Below, piece after piece: positions 33,076 to 45,880 of a stretch of 64,000 bases of DNA. Positions within the stretch are counted from its first letter, which is position 1. Each line of letters starts with the position of its first letter. The notes under the pieces were generated by a model, which had not been told where the DNA came from, searched no databases, and saw only the letters and a program-made list of their open reading frames with translations. Source of the DNA: Globodera rostochiensis (Eukaryota > Nematoda > Chromadorea > Rhabditida > Heteroderidae); contig JAEVLN010000002.1 of NCBI GenBank assembly GCA_018350325.1, forward strand, positions 682,001 to 746,000, in the 5' to 3' direction. The translations under genes were made by a program, and so were the position numbers.

Positions 33076-34359
33076 ACCAATAATGGCGGTCTTCACATGA
33101 ATTAAACAAATTGATTGGCCAAATGGTTAATTAAAATATTAGTTGAAAAAGTTACATACACATAATAAAATATTAAATGAATTGGATTCTGATTATGATA
33201 TAAAAAAGTATAAATCCATGCCAAAAAATGTAATAAAATTGAAAAATTAAAATATTAATAAGATAATTATTCTTTATAACCAAAAACAAACAGAAAATAT
33301 ACATTGTAGCAGAAGTATACTTTTGTACATACTTTTTAAAATTAGCCTTGGCGGTGGACTAATAACATGGATGTCCAATATAAACATTCCGGCACAAACT
33401 TGAGATATAATTGTTTGTAAATGTTTAAATGCAAGATCTATAAAAACAAACAAAGTTACATGAATTATTGTTAAAAACTAAAAAAATCAGCAATTTTAAA
33501 ATTAAATTTCGTGTTAAATTTTTAAAACGAAAATTAAGACAACTTATAATGGTATTTCCCAATTGGAAAGATAAACGACAATTTGCGTGCAATTGCCCGG
33601 AGCATTATTAACTTAATAAAACAACAAGTTCATATTATTTCTATAAAATTCATAAAAATGACAAATGATAAAACAATAATTTAACAAACGGAGCAAAGAT
33701 AAGAAATATATTTTTACCGCCAAGGATGATATTAAAATGTAATTGCAGAATTCTATGTTAAAAATCGGGGCAACATTTTGTCTCGACATTAGTTTAATCA
33801 ATTCAATAGCAAAAAATCTTCAAATATTTTTGTATACAATGGAAAAAAGAATCTGCATTTTGAATCGCAAAAATTAAAATATTCGTCGAAAGAGTTTTAC
33901 TTGTTGGCTTTTTCTGTGAGATAACAGTTAAACACAAAACCATAAATTAATTCCCAAATAATAAAAGCCAATTCAAACAATGAAAATAGAATGAAAAAGA
34001 AAACTTTTAATATACCTAATAGAATCAAACCTCATTTGGCGAACAGCATACAAAAGAAGATAAAGGTTTATCAAGATATATAAGCGTCAATGCCTAAACC
34101 ATTTTTCAAGGCCGGGCACGATAAATCTTTAACAATCGATTTTTTTATATATTTCAACTGATTTTTGATATAAATTTTATGAAACATTAACAAATACACT
34201 CCTAAAAGATAAATGTTGCAAGTTTTTAATTTAAGATTCTTAACCATCTAACGCATATTTTAAAGTTTATAAAAATAATAAAATTATTTAAAATTTTGAA
34301 GAAATTATGTTAAGGCAATAATAAAAAAAGCACATAAAGGTAAATATCACATAAAATAA

Positions 34360-34620
34360 ATATTTGAGAATAGAGAAATAGTGACTTTTATAATGACTGG
34401 AATCGGGGTGGAGAGGGGGCTTTACAATCACAACAAGAAAGTTTTTGTTTTTTATAAATTTCTTGTCGTTTAAACAAATGCTCAAACAAATAGGGCTTAA
34501 TTAGATTAAGCAAAATCATTTATAGCACAAAAACATTATGCAAGTGGAAATATAATTAAATAGAACGCATTGACTTGCCTTTTCTCTTTTATATTTTTAC
34601 AAAATTTAATTTTGATCTCG
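34360..34620 (+). repeat. Module A, copy 2 (island deleted)
   Basis: Conserved start (TTTGAGAATAGAGAAATAG) and ACTGGAATCGGGGTGGAGAG, then direct joining to TTACAATCACAAC. The roughly 60-bp island of copies 1 and 5 is missing. The conserved tail follows. Confidence 0.6.
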
Positions 34621-34658
34621 AGTAACGAACGGTAGAAGTTTTATAAAAATCAAAATAA

Positions 34659-34796
34659 ATGTTCATTACTGCGAAAAGCAAAGCGAACTCGATCAGCTGC
34701 ATATCAACTTTTGCACATGTTTTGCATCGAAATAAATGTATTAAATTTTGTATTAGATCATTTATATCAAATAAATTAAATTACTTCAAACATTAA
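34659..34796 (+). other. 45-codon frame with shared MFITAK start
   Basis: Starts MFITAKSKANSISCISTFAH. The first six codons and the 25 bp upstream match the 12087 ORF; the rest is different and joins module F sequence. This is evidence of exchange or fusion between modules. Not obviously a functional gene. Confidence 0.25.
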
Positions 34797-35275
34797 AAAC
34801 CAAAATAACACTTAAGATTTTTACCAAAAAAAAACCTTACCTAAATAATAACAAATATAATATAAATCATAACTCAAATTCATATTAAAGTTAATTTTCA
34901 AAATATGTGTAATTATGAAGGTAACCATCAAAACAAACCAAATAAAGTTTACTAATTTATATAAATTATGTTTGATGGTCACGAACTAAGTTATACTTAA
35001 TGAATGATTATTTCTAAAAAAATATCTCTCGGTTCAAATTTCAAAAGGTGGTCACAGAAAAACAAAAAACTAAGACTGCAGAAAGTTTTTAATTGTTATA
35101 ATAAATTTAAATATACGCCCTTGGAATTAATTAGAATCTAAAACACAAAAAGTAAGATAATAAATAATAAAAAATTATGTCAAATATCCAAGCGTTTTAA
35201 ATTAGATAATTACTATTCAATAAGAGACTCATTGTTTATTGACTCGCCGTATTATTTGAATATTTTCAAAGAACA

Positions 35276-35473
35276 CTAGGAAAATTCGAATAACCTAATA
35301 TTCAAATAATATGCCAACATAGCATAATAAAATACTTTGGCAACACTAATCTCGTTTAAATTTTCGTTAATCGAAAAGTGTCTGAAGAGTGAATGCTCCC
35401 CGCCCGCCAACGAATCATCGATTTTCCCCGGAGGGGCAGCCGAGGGAATGGAAACGGCTGCCAGCACCTTCAA
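35276..35473 (-). CDS. SLFRHF-family island, copy 1 (minus strand)
   Basis: 65-codon frame beginning MKVLAAVSIPSAAPPGKIDD and continuing SLAGGEHSLFRHFSINENLN. Relatives on the same strand are at about 36600-36690 (SLFRHFLFNGNYTNLVLKMS) and 41230-41310 (SLFRHFSFNGNYMSLMLKMS). The shared peptide with varied codons suggests descent from one coding exon. This copy is the most GC-rich. The plus strand is also open (64 codons). No family is recognised. Confidence 0.35.
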   Translation of the reverse strand: MKVLAAVSIPSAAPPGKIDDSLAGGEHSLFRHFSINENLNEISVAKVFYYAMLAYYLNIRLFEFS

Positions 35474-36203
35474 TCATTCATTCATTCATTTTTTCGTTTT
35501 TGTACAACAAATCAATTTTTGCATTTTTTAATTAAATGAATTTTTTTAAAGGAAATTAAAATTACTCAATTAAAACAATTAGTAAGTAATGACAACTAGA
35601 AACATTTAAATAATGTAACAAGATTATTAAAATTCTAATATATAATTCTAACCTTGAAATTAAAATAAATAATACAAAGTAGTAAATACGGCATTGACGT
35701 ACATCAAATTGTTGTTTGACAAGTGCACAGGGGTGACTCCGAAATTTAAATTAAATATTAAAAAAAATAAAATAAAACCGGTAATTGAAATTAATTTTTA
35801 TAATAAGACTTAAACCAGTAAATAAAGTTTTATCATACAATAAGAATGCATTCAATTTATGTTTTTAATATGAAACCCCCAAAAATAAAATAACCATAAA
35901 TGGACTCTGCTCAAGTAAAAATTTTAAATTAGTAACTATAATTTGAGAAAAATTAATTCTTTTGAAAAATTTTGATTTCTAATAAAGATTTAATTTAAAA
36001 ATTATTCAAACATTAAAAACTTTAAAAAAATTGTTTAACTACAATTCTCTTACAATCTATGCATAAATCAGTGAAATATATATATAAAAATACGGAAAAG
36101 ACGAAAAAAGAAATAATTTAAGTGATAATAAAATTACAAACGGAAATTTTAAAGAAAATACTTAAATTTCGTTCGCCACATCAAGTTGATAGATAAAAAT
36201 TTA

Positions 36204-36371
36204 ATGTTAAAAACTATTAAAAATCGAAGTGACGCCACCCGTCCAATAATTCGAACTGACGGAGATTCCAAGTCGATGGGTGACATATCCGGGGCCTGGA
36301 ACATGGCCACGCGTAGCTTCAAAGCAAGGAAAGCATTATATTTAATTTTATTTATTTTAATTTTTTTATAA
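36204..36371 (+). CDS. Hypothetical 55-codon ORF, TDGDSKSMG family
   Basis: ATG-to-TAA frame whose GC-rich part reads SDATRPIIRTDGDSKSMGDI then SGAWNMATRSFKARKA. A copy at 40849-41065 has one extra T that shifts the frame early, but the island is otherwise nearly identical. A third copy at 47375-47400 keeps only RTDGD and lacks the rest. The minus strand is also open (AFLALKLRVAMFQAPDMSPI onward) and would be colinear with the SLFRHF island on that strand. Strand unresolved. Confidence 0.35.
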   Translation: MLKTIKNRSDATRPIIRTDGDSKSMGDISGAWNMATRSFKARKALYLILFILIFL

Positions 36372-36599
36372 ATTAAAAATCAATAAAAAGGAGAATAAAA
36401 CAATATAAATTAAAATTGAGTAAAATAAAAGAAAAAATATATATTAAAAGTAATAAATTAAAACCAAAATATGAAAAAAAGTTGTTTTTTTTTTGCTTGG
36501 GGTGTGCTTACTTGTCATTTTTTACAATGTCCAGTGTGTCCAAAAAAACAATTATAAAATTTCTTTGCAATATTTTTTAATTTACCTTCGAATCTTTTA

Positions 36600-36690
36600 T
36601 TGTTTAAAAAATGACATTTTCAACACTAAATTCGTATAATTTCCGTTAAACAAAAAGTGCCTAAAAAGTGAAGATTTTGAGGGGAGGCGA
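36600..36690 (-). other. SLFRHF-family island, copy 2
   Basis: Minus-strand translation SSLFRHFLFNGNYTNLVLKM. It lies about 230 bp downstream of the TDGDSKSMG island, the same arrangement as at 40849-41310, so both islands were duplicated together. The upstream part matches the 35.4-kb copy (CCGTTTCCATTCCCTCG) with deletions that break its frame. Confidence 0.45.
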
Positions 36691-39600
36691 GGGAATGGAA
36701 ACGGCAACATTTTCAAATCATTCATTCATTTTTGTTCAAATAATCAATGTTTGCGATTTTAGTAATAAATGGAATTGTGGATTTTTTATGCGATAAAATA
36801 TACAAATATTATTCTTTTTTCTTCAAATCACGAAAAGGCTAAAATATATACAAGCTAAATCCTAAAAGACATATTTAGATTGAAAATTGGAATAAATTTC
36901 TCAAACCCGAATTTGTTTTAAAACATTTTTGTTTGGGTTTTTTCATGTATTGCGTATCATCAAAAGTTCGATTTGGTGAACCCGTGTATGAAATAATGAA
37001 AATTATCTGACCTTTTTTGTTTTATTATTGACTATTACAAAAAAATTCTCACTTGAATTAATTTTTCATAATAGCTAATAATTTCTTTTAATATGTCTTA
37101 AAGAGCAATGCAAAAGGTTTATAAAAATTAATCCATTCAACTTTTACATTTAACAAACAATATCAATGTTTCAACAGTAATATGATTTAATCTTTATATT
37201 CTAATAAAATAATTCATGCCAGAAAATGACTTCAAATTGATTAAGTTTTTTTCTAAAAAACAATTTTAATTAAACCAACAAAGGCAAACAAACATTGCGG
37301 TTGGAAAATCTGAGAATGATTGAAAAACAAAAGTTATTTTTTAAATATGCTATAATTTTTTTAAATATTATATTCGCATATTCGGGATCACCATCTTTGC
37401 TGATAGTTATTAAAATTTTAGAAAAAATCTCTATATCAAAAAGCTATTTCTTTGTGAATGTTTAAATTAAACAATAAAAACAAATAAAGCTCACGTAAAT
37501 ATAGAGTTAATGTTGACCATTTTTTAAATTAAATTACATCCAAAAAAGTTAAATACCAAAATGATAAATGAGAAGATCAATGTGATAATTCATTTCTTGG
37601 AAGATTAAATACAATGGAGGAAGATGCGCATTTCAAAAGCAAAACTAATTATAAAAAATAAATTTAAATAAATATGGTCTTTTATTGGTGGTTTTGTGAT
37701 GAAGAAAGCCTAATTGGATGCGCTTGTCTTTAAAGGTTATTAATTTTAAAAAATTTCAATAACAATTACATATAATGACCGAGTAAGAGTCTTATAAATT
37801 CGTGTTTATTTCTTGGCAAAAACAACATCCAAACAAACCATCCTAGAAAAGCTAATGAGGCGCCTCAATAAATATGTAAAAATCGTCGTCGCCTCAAGTT
37901 GTCCTTTCTTTAAAATGAAGTTTTTTAATGAGCATTTCAATGCAAACGAATAATTAAAAATTTTAAAATTAAATATTAAATAATTGAATTAACTAAATCG
38001 ACATCAAACAAAAAATGATAAATATTTATAACAAAGGAAAATCAACTTTAATTTAAATTTCGACAAAAAAGATTCATCAAATTGCATTTTTATGAACCAT
38101 ACAGAACGAGAATAAGGTGCAAATATCCTGAAGAAATGCACGCTGATTTGGGCAACACTTGATAAGTTAAAAAAAGTCAGAATTATGGGCAGAGAGTGTT
38201 AAATTATTATTCACCTTACATAGAAATAAAAGCACCGCAAAGCCAAAACAGCAAATACTTACGAAATTTACATACAATTACCAAAATTAAATGATTGTCC
38301 ATAATTATACAACTTTTATAAATAAAATAATACAATTAATAAGCTATCTAAATAGTAAATAAATTTAAAAAATTCACATTACAAAAATATTTTAAAAACA
38401 TAAAATAATAAGAGAAGATATTCAATATTTATATTTTTTAACGTACAGATAAAAAGTGAAAGATTGGATATGATACATTTCAAGATAACCATACCCATTT
38501 CGACAATTAATTTATATATATGTAAATTGAAAATCTATATTAAGCTGCCCGAAAATTAATTACTCTTTTATTACAAAACCCGTATCAATGTTTAAATACC
38601 GCGTTAATGTAAACAATTCATTATTAAATTAAAAAATAAACAACACAAATATACGTATCATAATTACAATAATTTATTTAAATTTAAAAATATTTCAGAA
38701 CAGTTTGAAGACCACAACTGGAGGCAGTAGTGCACTTATTAGAGGACTACGCTTATTACATTATTAAATTTGATTTGAATCATTCAACTTTAATTTAAAT
38801 TTCGACAAAAAAAAGAATCATCAAATTGCATTTTTATAAATTATACAGAACGAGAATAAGGTGCAAATATCCTGATGAAATGCACGCTGATTTGGGCACC
38901 ACTTGGTAAGTTAAAAAAACAAATCAGAATTATGGGCACACAAAGTGCTCTAACTGACTAATCGCTTGGACCGCAAAAAATTGTAAAAACAAAATGTTTT
39001 TCTACAAAATTTGATTAATTAAATTTCCCGGTCCGGCGTCTACCGCATGGACGGTAAAAATGGAAAAAAACATTCTGGTGTGAAATTAATACCTAAAAAA
39101 TAAAATATTCAGCAAATATAAATTATAAATAAAAACTAAAAAATATAAACGAAAAATTAATGAATCACCATTAATAATGTAGATAAAATCGAAGAAATGA
39201 AAAAAGATTTTCTTATAAATTAATAATCTGAAATTCCCTTAAAACCGGCATAAAAATAAAATTACTTCATATAAAACTGGGTTAAGAAATCGTGCGTAAA
39301 GGCCTTATTACATAAAAGGTTAAATAAAACCTGAGCTTTAATAAAATAAAAGAAACATTATGATTTTAAAAAGGGTTGACAAACTTTTACATGTAAACAA
39401 AAAAAAACTTAATAAAATGTTTCATAAAAAACCACATAAAGATATAAGTAATTAATGCATTTAAACAAAAGTATAATGATAATTTTAAGCCTCTTAATAA
39501 AAAGTTCAACAATAAATAGCTTTGAGAATTTAGTTTATTGTTTTAATTTTGCGCTATAAATTAACTAATTTAATCATCGCTGTAACAATAAGATTTAAAT

Positions 39601-40321
39601 AATAAACTAAAAATATTTGAACGAAAGGCTACGGCCCACTATTCTTTGAAAATAAAACGCTATTCGATCCGCGGGTTCGCATATGTGGAAGGATTAACAA
39701 TTTATTAGACACAATAATTAAAAACGAATAATAAATATTTAATTGAGTTCTCTGAAAAATTAAAAAAAACATTGACCCGCTTAAATTAAATTTGCATAAA
39801 ATTGAACCTAACAATAAGGTAAAATCAAATACAAAAAACTCCTGCACCAATAAAAAAATTTATGAAAATTAAAAATAATATGTCATGAATACGGGCTAGG
39901 ATTTTTATTTTGGGTAAAAGCATGTTTTGCGTTTTTGAGCATATTAGCATTTTTGACCAAAAACTTAAAAAAATAGTTTCAAAAGATAGATTTCTGGCTG
40001 ATTTGGAAAATAATGCATCTTTAACGATAGACTTTTAGTCATGTTCGAATAATATAATAATCTTTAACCTAACTATGGCTTCAAATTTTTGAAAATTTAA
40101 TATAAATAAAAATACTTTAAACAATTAAGATATTAATTAATAAATACAAAATAAACAAGTTTATTTTTGAAAGTTATTTGAACCTTTACAAAAAGCTTGA
40201 GAACAAAGGCATTTTGGCAATTGACAACTTTAAAATTTTCAAAAGACAACAAAATATAAATAATAGTAATACTAAATAAATAAGTTTATTTTTGAATTAA
40301 GGAAAAAGCAACTTTGAAGTA

Positions 40322-40422
40322 GGGTTGGTCCCCGACCCCTGACCCCGAGCCCAAAAAAAAGGTCGTCTCCGGCCCCGACCTTTTTGGGTCGGGGATCGGG
40401 GGTGAACGAACGAACACCCCTA
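40322..40422. mobile_element. GC-rich foldback related to the 86-bp MITE
   Basis: Begins TAGGGTTGGTCCCCGACCCC and ends with GGTCGGGGATCGGG, GAACGAACGAAC and ACCCCTA. It forms partial inverted arms. No matching target duplication was found. Confidence 0.5.
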
Positions 40423-40848
40423 AAGACCGGAAGCACAATAAGTCATATTGAATGTTAAGAAGATACTTACAAAAACCAATTAAAACAATTAAACTTAAAC
40501 TATTCTATCCTATTATGTATAAAAAATGATATGATATAATTATTATAATGAAACGACAAAATCTGGCTGCTGGTTTTGCCGATGACAGGAAACAAAAAGA
40601 ACCAGAAAGACTATTGTTAAACTTTAATTAAATTTACGATAAATTTTGGATAAATATATAATTTAAAATTAATAATAAAAAACGGTTTAAACTATACGTA
40701 AATCAGAATCCATAAATTAAAATTAAAACGACTATAATCAGATGCATAAAATTACAGAAAATCACAATGTATTCATTCGTTCGAATTTAACATAATATTA
40801 ATCACTTTACTTAATGAAAAAATTATATGATCCACAAAATAAAATTTA

Positions 40849-41065
40849 ATGTTAAAAACTATTAAAAATCAAAGTGACGCCACCCGTCCAATTATTTCGA
40901 ACTGACGGAGATGCCAAGTCGATGGGTGGCATATCCGGGGCCTGGAACATGGCCACGCGTAGCTTCAAAGCAAGGAAAGCCTTCTTTTGTTGGTCAAATA
41001 TCTTATTTATTTTTAATATTTTTTATAAATTAAAAATGAATAAAAAGGAGAATAAAACAATATAA
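40849..41065 (+). pseudogene. TDGDAKSMG island, frameshifted copy
   Basis: Same start as 36204 (MLKTIKN), but one extra base near 40895 leads to an early stop at 40905. The remaining island is open in the next frame as RTDGDAKSMGGISGAWNMAT. Two residue changes against copy 1 (Ser to Ala, Asp to Gly). Confidence 0.45.
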
Positions 41066-41115
41066 ATTAAAATTGAGTAAAATAAAAGAAAAAATATATA
41101 TTAAAGGTAATAAAA

Positions 41116-41310
41116 TTAAAACCAAAATATGAAAATATGAACATAAATAAACGTGTCTTTCTTTTCAAACACTGATGAAAGATTTCCTTCCAACATTTTC
41201 AGTTTTAAAGTTAGTTTTTTGTTATTGTATAAAAATGACATTTTCAACATTAAACTCATATAATTTCCGTTAAACGAAAAGTGCCTGAAAAGTGAAGGCT
41301 TTCCGCGCAC
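41116..41310 (-). CDS. SLFRHF-family island, copy 3 (longest frame)
   Basis: 64-codon minus-strand frame MRGKPSLFRHFSFNGNYMSL, then MLKMSFLYNNKKLTLKLKML and EGNLSSVFEKKDTF. Contains both the SLFRHF motif and MLEGNL. These two appear separately elsewhere (36600-36690 and 29573), as if the islands were parts of one ancestral coding sequence. No family is recognised. Confidence 0.35.
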   Translation of the reverse strand: MRGKPSLFRHFSFNGNYMSLMLKMSFLYNNKKLTLKLKMLEGNLSSVFEKKDTFIYVHIFIFWF

Positions 41311-41644
41311 AAAAATTTTTTGACCATTTATTCCATTTTTATAAAGCCGAATAAATCATTTGTAAAAATTTAGACATTTTAATTTATTCAAACATACAGG
41401 AATTATCCTGAAAAATGCTGCTCTAACTGACCAATCGCTTGGACCGCAAAAAATTGTAAAAAACAAAATGTTATTTCTTACAAAATTTGGTTAATTAAAA
41501 TTTTCCCGGTCCGGCGCCTGCCGCATGGACGGTAAAAAATGGAAAAAAAAATTCATGGTGTGAAATCATAACGACAAAATTATTATTATGTAAAATAATA
41601 AATAAACAACAAAACAAATAATAAATATAAAAATCCTTTAATAA

Positions 41645-41740
41645 AAATGTTTGAGAATAGAGAAATAGTGGCTTTTTAGATCACTGGAATCGGGGTGAAG
41701 ATGTCATAATAAAATCTCGGCTCTAGTAATATGCAATGAA
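41645..41740 (+). repeat. Module A, copy 3
   Basis: ATGTTTGAGAATAGAGAAAT and ATCACTGGAATCGGGGTGA are conserved; a different island (ATGTCATAATAAAATCTCGG) follows. Confidence 0.55.
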
Positions 41741-43221
41741 CCAAAAAAGAATTCACGGATCAGATGGGCACAGCTGCAAAAAGTTGTAAATATTTAAATA
41801 TTTTATATTTATGAATGAATGATAGTAAAATAAATGACGAATTTTAAAAGATGAGTCTAATGTTATTAACTGCTAGATCTATAAAAACAAACAAAGTTGC
41901 AAGATTATTAATATAAATTATTAAAAATATTTAAAATCTTAAAAATGAACTAAAATCAGCGATTTTGCAATTAAATTTAGTGTTAAATTTTTAACCGAAA
42001 ATTAAGGAAACTTATAATCGTATTTCCTAATAGGAATGATGAACGGCAAATTGCGTGCAATTGCCTGGAGCATTATTAATTTATAAATTATTTCTATAAA
42101 TTTATACACCAATATTTGACATAAACACAAATGATAAAACTATAATTTAAAAAATGGAAGTCAATTCTGCAAAGATAAGGAATATATCTACGCCAAGGAT
42201 GATATTAAAATGTTGATAAGAAAATGCACAATGAAAACCCCGAGTCATATTTATTATTTATACTTAAAAAATCGAATATTCAGCCAATATAAATTATAAA
42301 CGAAAGCTAAATATATATAAAGAAAATTAATGAACTTAAATACCATTAATAATGTAGATAAAACGAAAAGAAGATTTACTTTTAAATTCATTAACTAAAT
42401 TTTCTTAAAACGAACATAAAAATAAAAAATTTAATTCAATTATGCAAAATGACTTCAAAGAAACTGAGTTAAGAAATCGTGCGTTAAATAAAACCTGAGC
42501 TTTAATAAAAAGAAACATTATGATTTAAAAATTGTTGAAAAAAAAATTTTCCAAATATTCATCGAAAGATGTGTTTTTAATGAGAAATAACTCATTCGAA
42601 AACAGTAATGGCCGGCCAGATTGAAAAGAACAAATAAAAAAATGACAAAATGACAAAAGTAAATGCTAATTAAGTAAATAAATAAATGTTAATAGAAAAT
42701 TAAATATTTGTAATTGAAAATAACATTAGCAACAAATTGTAAGAATGCCTATACTAAAAATAAATAAACGGATAAATTTGGCAACATTCAATATTCTTTA
42801 ACTATTCAAGTTTGGGTTTGAGCCTAACAAGAACAAGCTCGAATTGCAAAAACTAATTTTTTTAAACTTTTATAAATACTAAGTAAATAACTTTAATTTT
42901 TGAAAATTATTTCAAAAAGATAAATATGTATGTTAGAAAATATATTTTAAATTAAGATATAAAAAAGAAATAAACAAATGAACCAAACAATGTTAGTGCG
43001 ATTTGGGTTCACTCAACGTGATTCTACACTTTGGGCAATGAAAGGACCAAAAACATTTCTTTTTAAGTGTAGTGATAAAAATCTAAAAAAAATGAAATAC
43101 ACATATGTGATTACAATTACTGACGAACTAATTTAAATAAAAATAAAATTACTAATACTAAATGAAATAAGAGTTGGAGAACAAATGCACCGGCGATTAG
43201 TAAATAATTTAACATTTTCAG

Positions 43222-43273
43222 GATTTGGTCAACTCTCGTCTTGCCGACCCGAACACGAATTGACCGCCTACAG
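43222..43273 (+). other. 52-nt exon-like cassette with splice borders
   Basis: Preceded by ATTTTCAG and followed by GTGTCT. The open frame reads FGQLSSCRPEHELTAY. The upstream module (ACAAATGCACCGGCGATTA) is shared with 48640-48660, where a different cassette of exactly the same length sits between TTTCCAG and GTAAAA. Confidence 0.5.
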
Positions 43274-43889
43274 GTGTCTATAAGCTGACTGTCGAATGAT
43301 TTTACAAAATGTGATTAAATAATAATTTATTTATAAAAAAAATCATAAAAAATCTATATCAATAGCAATATGTTTCGAAAACCACGAAAACTGTATAGAA
43401 AAAATTTTTTTATTTAAAAGTCCTCTCGGTTCCCGTTGTCGGACCACAGCAAATGAGCGTGAATATAAAATTAAATTAACATGAAAAACAATCAAATAAA
43501 TTAAACGCATTAATTTAAAATAAAAACTTTATTGAAAAAAAGCAATAAAATAATGTTTATCTAAAAACACAAACGGTTTTAAATAACGAATTGAATCGAT
43601 TTCAAGAAAATAGAAGAGATTTGAATTGCAAGACTACAAAGACTAATTAATGTTTTGGGGAGATGAAAAAAAATTCAAAATAACAAAGTTGCTTAGGCAG
43701 TTCAAAAAAACTTATAATCTCAATTTGCTTGGCAGAAAAATGTATAATATAATAAAAGTGTTTTTAATCGACTATTTTAAAAAGATAATCACAACCATCT
43801 ACCGCGTATTCGAAGTGATTTTATCATAAAAAAATATACATTAACAAGAAAACAAATAATAAAAAATCAATTATTCAATCATAAATAAT

Positions 43890-43990
43890 AAAATGTTTGA
43901 AAATAGAGAAATAGCTGATTTTTTAGATTGTTGAACTGAAATCGGGATGAAGAGCTTGTCAACGGCATTATCCGGGATTATAAATTTTTT
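43890..43990 (+). repeat. Module A, copy 4
   Basis: Begins ATGTTTGAAAATAGAGAAAT. The sequence after GAAATCGGGATGAAGAG runs into the 50-codon open frame at 43940. Confidence 0.55.
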
Positions 43991-44089
43991 CAAATAAATA
44001 AAAATACTGATCATAAAGGCCTTGGCTTCATTTATGACTCAGGGCATGAGATTGTGGCAGTTGTGTACCCTCTTGGCTGGCTTAAATAA
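43940..44089 (+). CDS. Coding-like 49-residue frame, no ATG
   Basis: Open from an upstream stop to TAA, encoding NRDEELVNGIIRDYKFFQIN then KNTDHKGLGFIYDSGHEIVA and VVYPLGWLK. It is among the most protein-like segments of the AT-rich region, with balanced charge and a hydrophobic C-terminal part. It starts inside module A, so the module sequence is continuous with the frame. It may be a gene fragment; no family is recognised. Confidence 0.4.
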   Translation, partial: NRDEELVNGIIRDYKFFQINKNTDHKGLGFIYDSGHEIVAVVYPLGWLK

Positions 44090-45228
44090 AACTGCAAAAT
44101 CAAGTATTATAACCCAAAACTAAAAAATATAAATTGAATTAATAAATTATAAATATCAACTTTAATAACGGCTATCAAATCTAAGAAAAGAATTATTTTT
44201 TTAAAAAACATTTAGAAAATAAATTTTCTTAAACTCAACCTAAAAATTAAATAGTTTTTTGAACCCAAAAAATCTGCACCAAAAAAATGTTAATTTTAAA
44301 ATTCTCCATATTTTCAATGATTATGCAATTTTTACCAAAAAATGAATTTTACAACGCCATTACTTAAGCAGAACCACACCAAAAAGTCATGACGAAATAT
44401 GTAAAATAAGAAGAAAAAGAAATTGGGCAATGGGTGTCAACTACGCGCGACAACGACTTTTGCAAACGAGAAAGATTAAAAACTAAACAAAACCAATTCA
44501 AATGCTTTATTTATATAATAATTGTGTAGTAACAATTTAAATCAATTTATTTAATACAAATATGGAAACTAAAACGAAATGGAAACCATCCAAATTTATT
44601 AAAAATAAAGCTAGTAATTTTAATATTTGTTTTAAACAATTAAAATATTTAATAAAGTGCAAAAATAACCAACAAAATATCTCGCTCGGGAGTAAATCAA
44701 CTATGCATTAGGTTAATATCTGAAAAATAAATAATTAAGACCTAACTCACTTTGGAAAAAAATTAACAACAATTAAAAGCAAATGATTAAGATACCCTTG
44801 TGGGTTTTAATAAAGATAATTACGCATTCGGACCCGACTTAACAGGATTGCAAGAAAAGAAAAACAATTTACATAAAGCGGGCAGCACTCTAAATGTTGT
44901 AAAAAAATATTATTTAATTTATACGTTGACTTTGTCTACTGCCGCATTTGAGAGAAACAATATAACATTTAGGAACTCAGAAAATTTATATATAAATTAT
45001 TCAATTAAAAAATAAAAATTTAAATTTAAATATCTTAAATTGATTTTAAATAAAACAGAAGCAGCCACTATCAATGACCAAATAAATAAAGAAAATAACA
45101 ATAAAAAATGTAAAATTTGATTTGGCCATTAATAAAATTCAAAGGATAAAATGGATTAGAATTTAAAAAATAAATTAACCATTTTGCATAAATAACTAAA
45201 AGGAATTGGGCAAAATGAATGAATCAAA

Positions 45229-45305
45229 TTTGCTGTAGACGGCGAACTGAAGATACTGTTCAAAACTATCACGCTGTTCAATCGTGTGGACGGCAGAAGA
45301 TGGCC
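45229..45305 (-). other. EQRDSFEQYLQ island, short form
   Basis: Minus-strand AVHTIEQRDSFEQYLQFAVY; compare 26345-26455. One residue change in the shared core (Ser to Phe) and a block loss after VY. Confidence 0.45.
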
Positions 45306-45769
45306 GATAACAAAAAATTTAATTTAAAGTGCGTCATTAAACACAAAAAAATATAAATAACGATTAAATACCGTATGTTTTTGAATAAAACTTTGCAAAA
45401 ATCCAAGATAAAAATATAATTAAATGTGTCCGTCTAAACGGAGAAGTGCTACTCCGCATGGAAAAACGAACATTAGCAAGAAAACTGCTTTAAAAATGCA
45501 AATTAAGAAGATTATATATTTTAAGGAATACATTAGGAAGGTCTGAAGCAATCTTAACAACCCAAAGATTGCTATTTCAAGTAAGTTGATAAAATAAAAA
45601 ACAAAGTTAATCAAAAATATATACCTAATTAAAATATTTTACAACAAAATAAATTTCAAAGGTAAAAATAAATAGTCACCCAATAATTCTAGCTAATAAA
45701 AAAGAACACAATAGTATTTTTAAATTAGCGTTTTAAAATAATATAACAAAAAAATAAACAATTAAAATC

Positions 45770-45880
45770 CCCAACGTGGGTAAAGTGGTTCTGGAGAGTC
45801 TGATGCGTTAGTACGAAGGCACAGGCGGCTAATGAAATCAAATAAATGAAATATTAAATAGGTGTTAATTAAAAAGACCA
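45770..45880 (+). repeat. Module B, copy 2
   Basis: CCCCAACGTGGGTA, then an island AGTGGTTCTGGAGAGTCTGA that resembles but is clearly diverged from AGTGATTCCGGAGAGCC in later copies, then CGAAGGCACAG. Confidence 0.55.
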
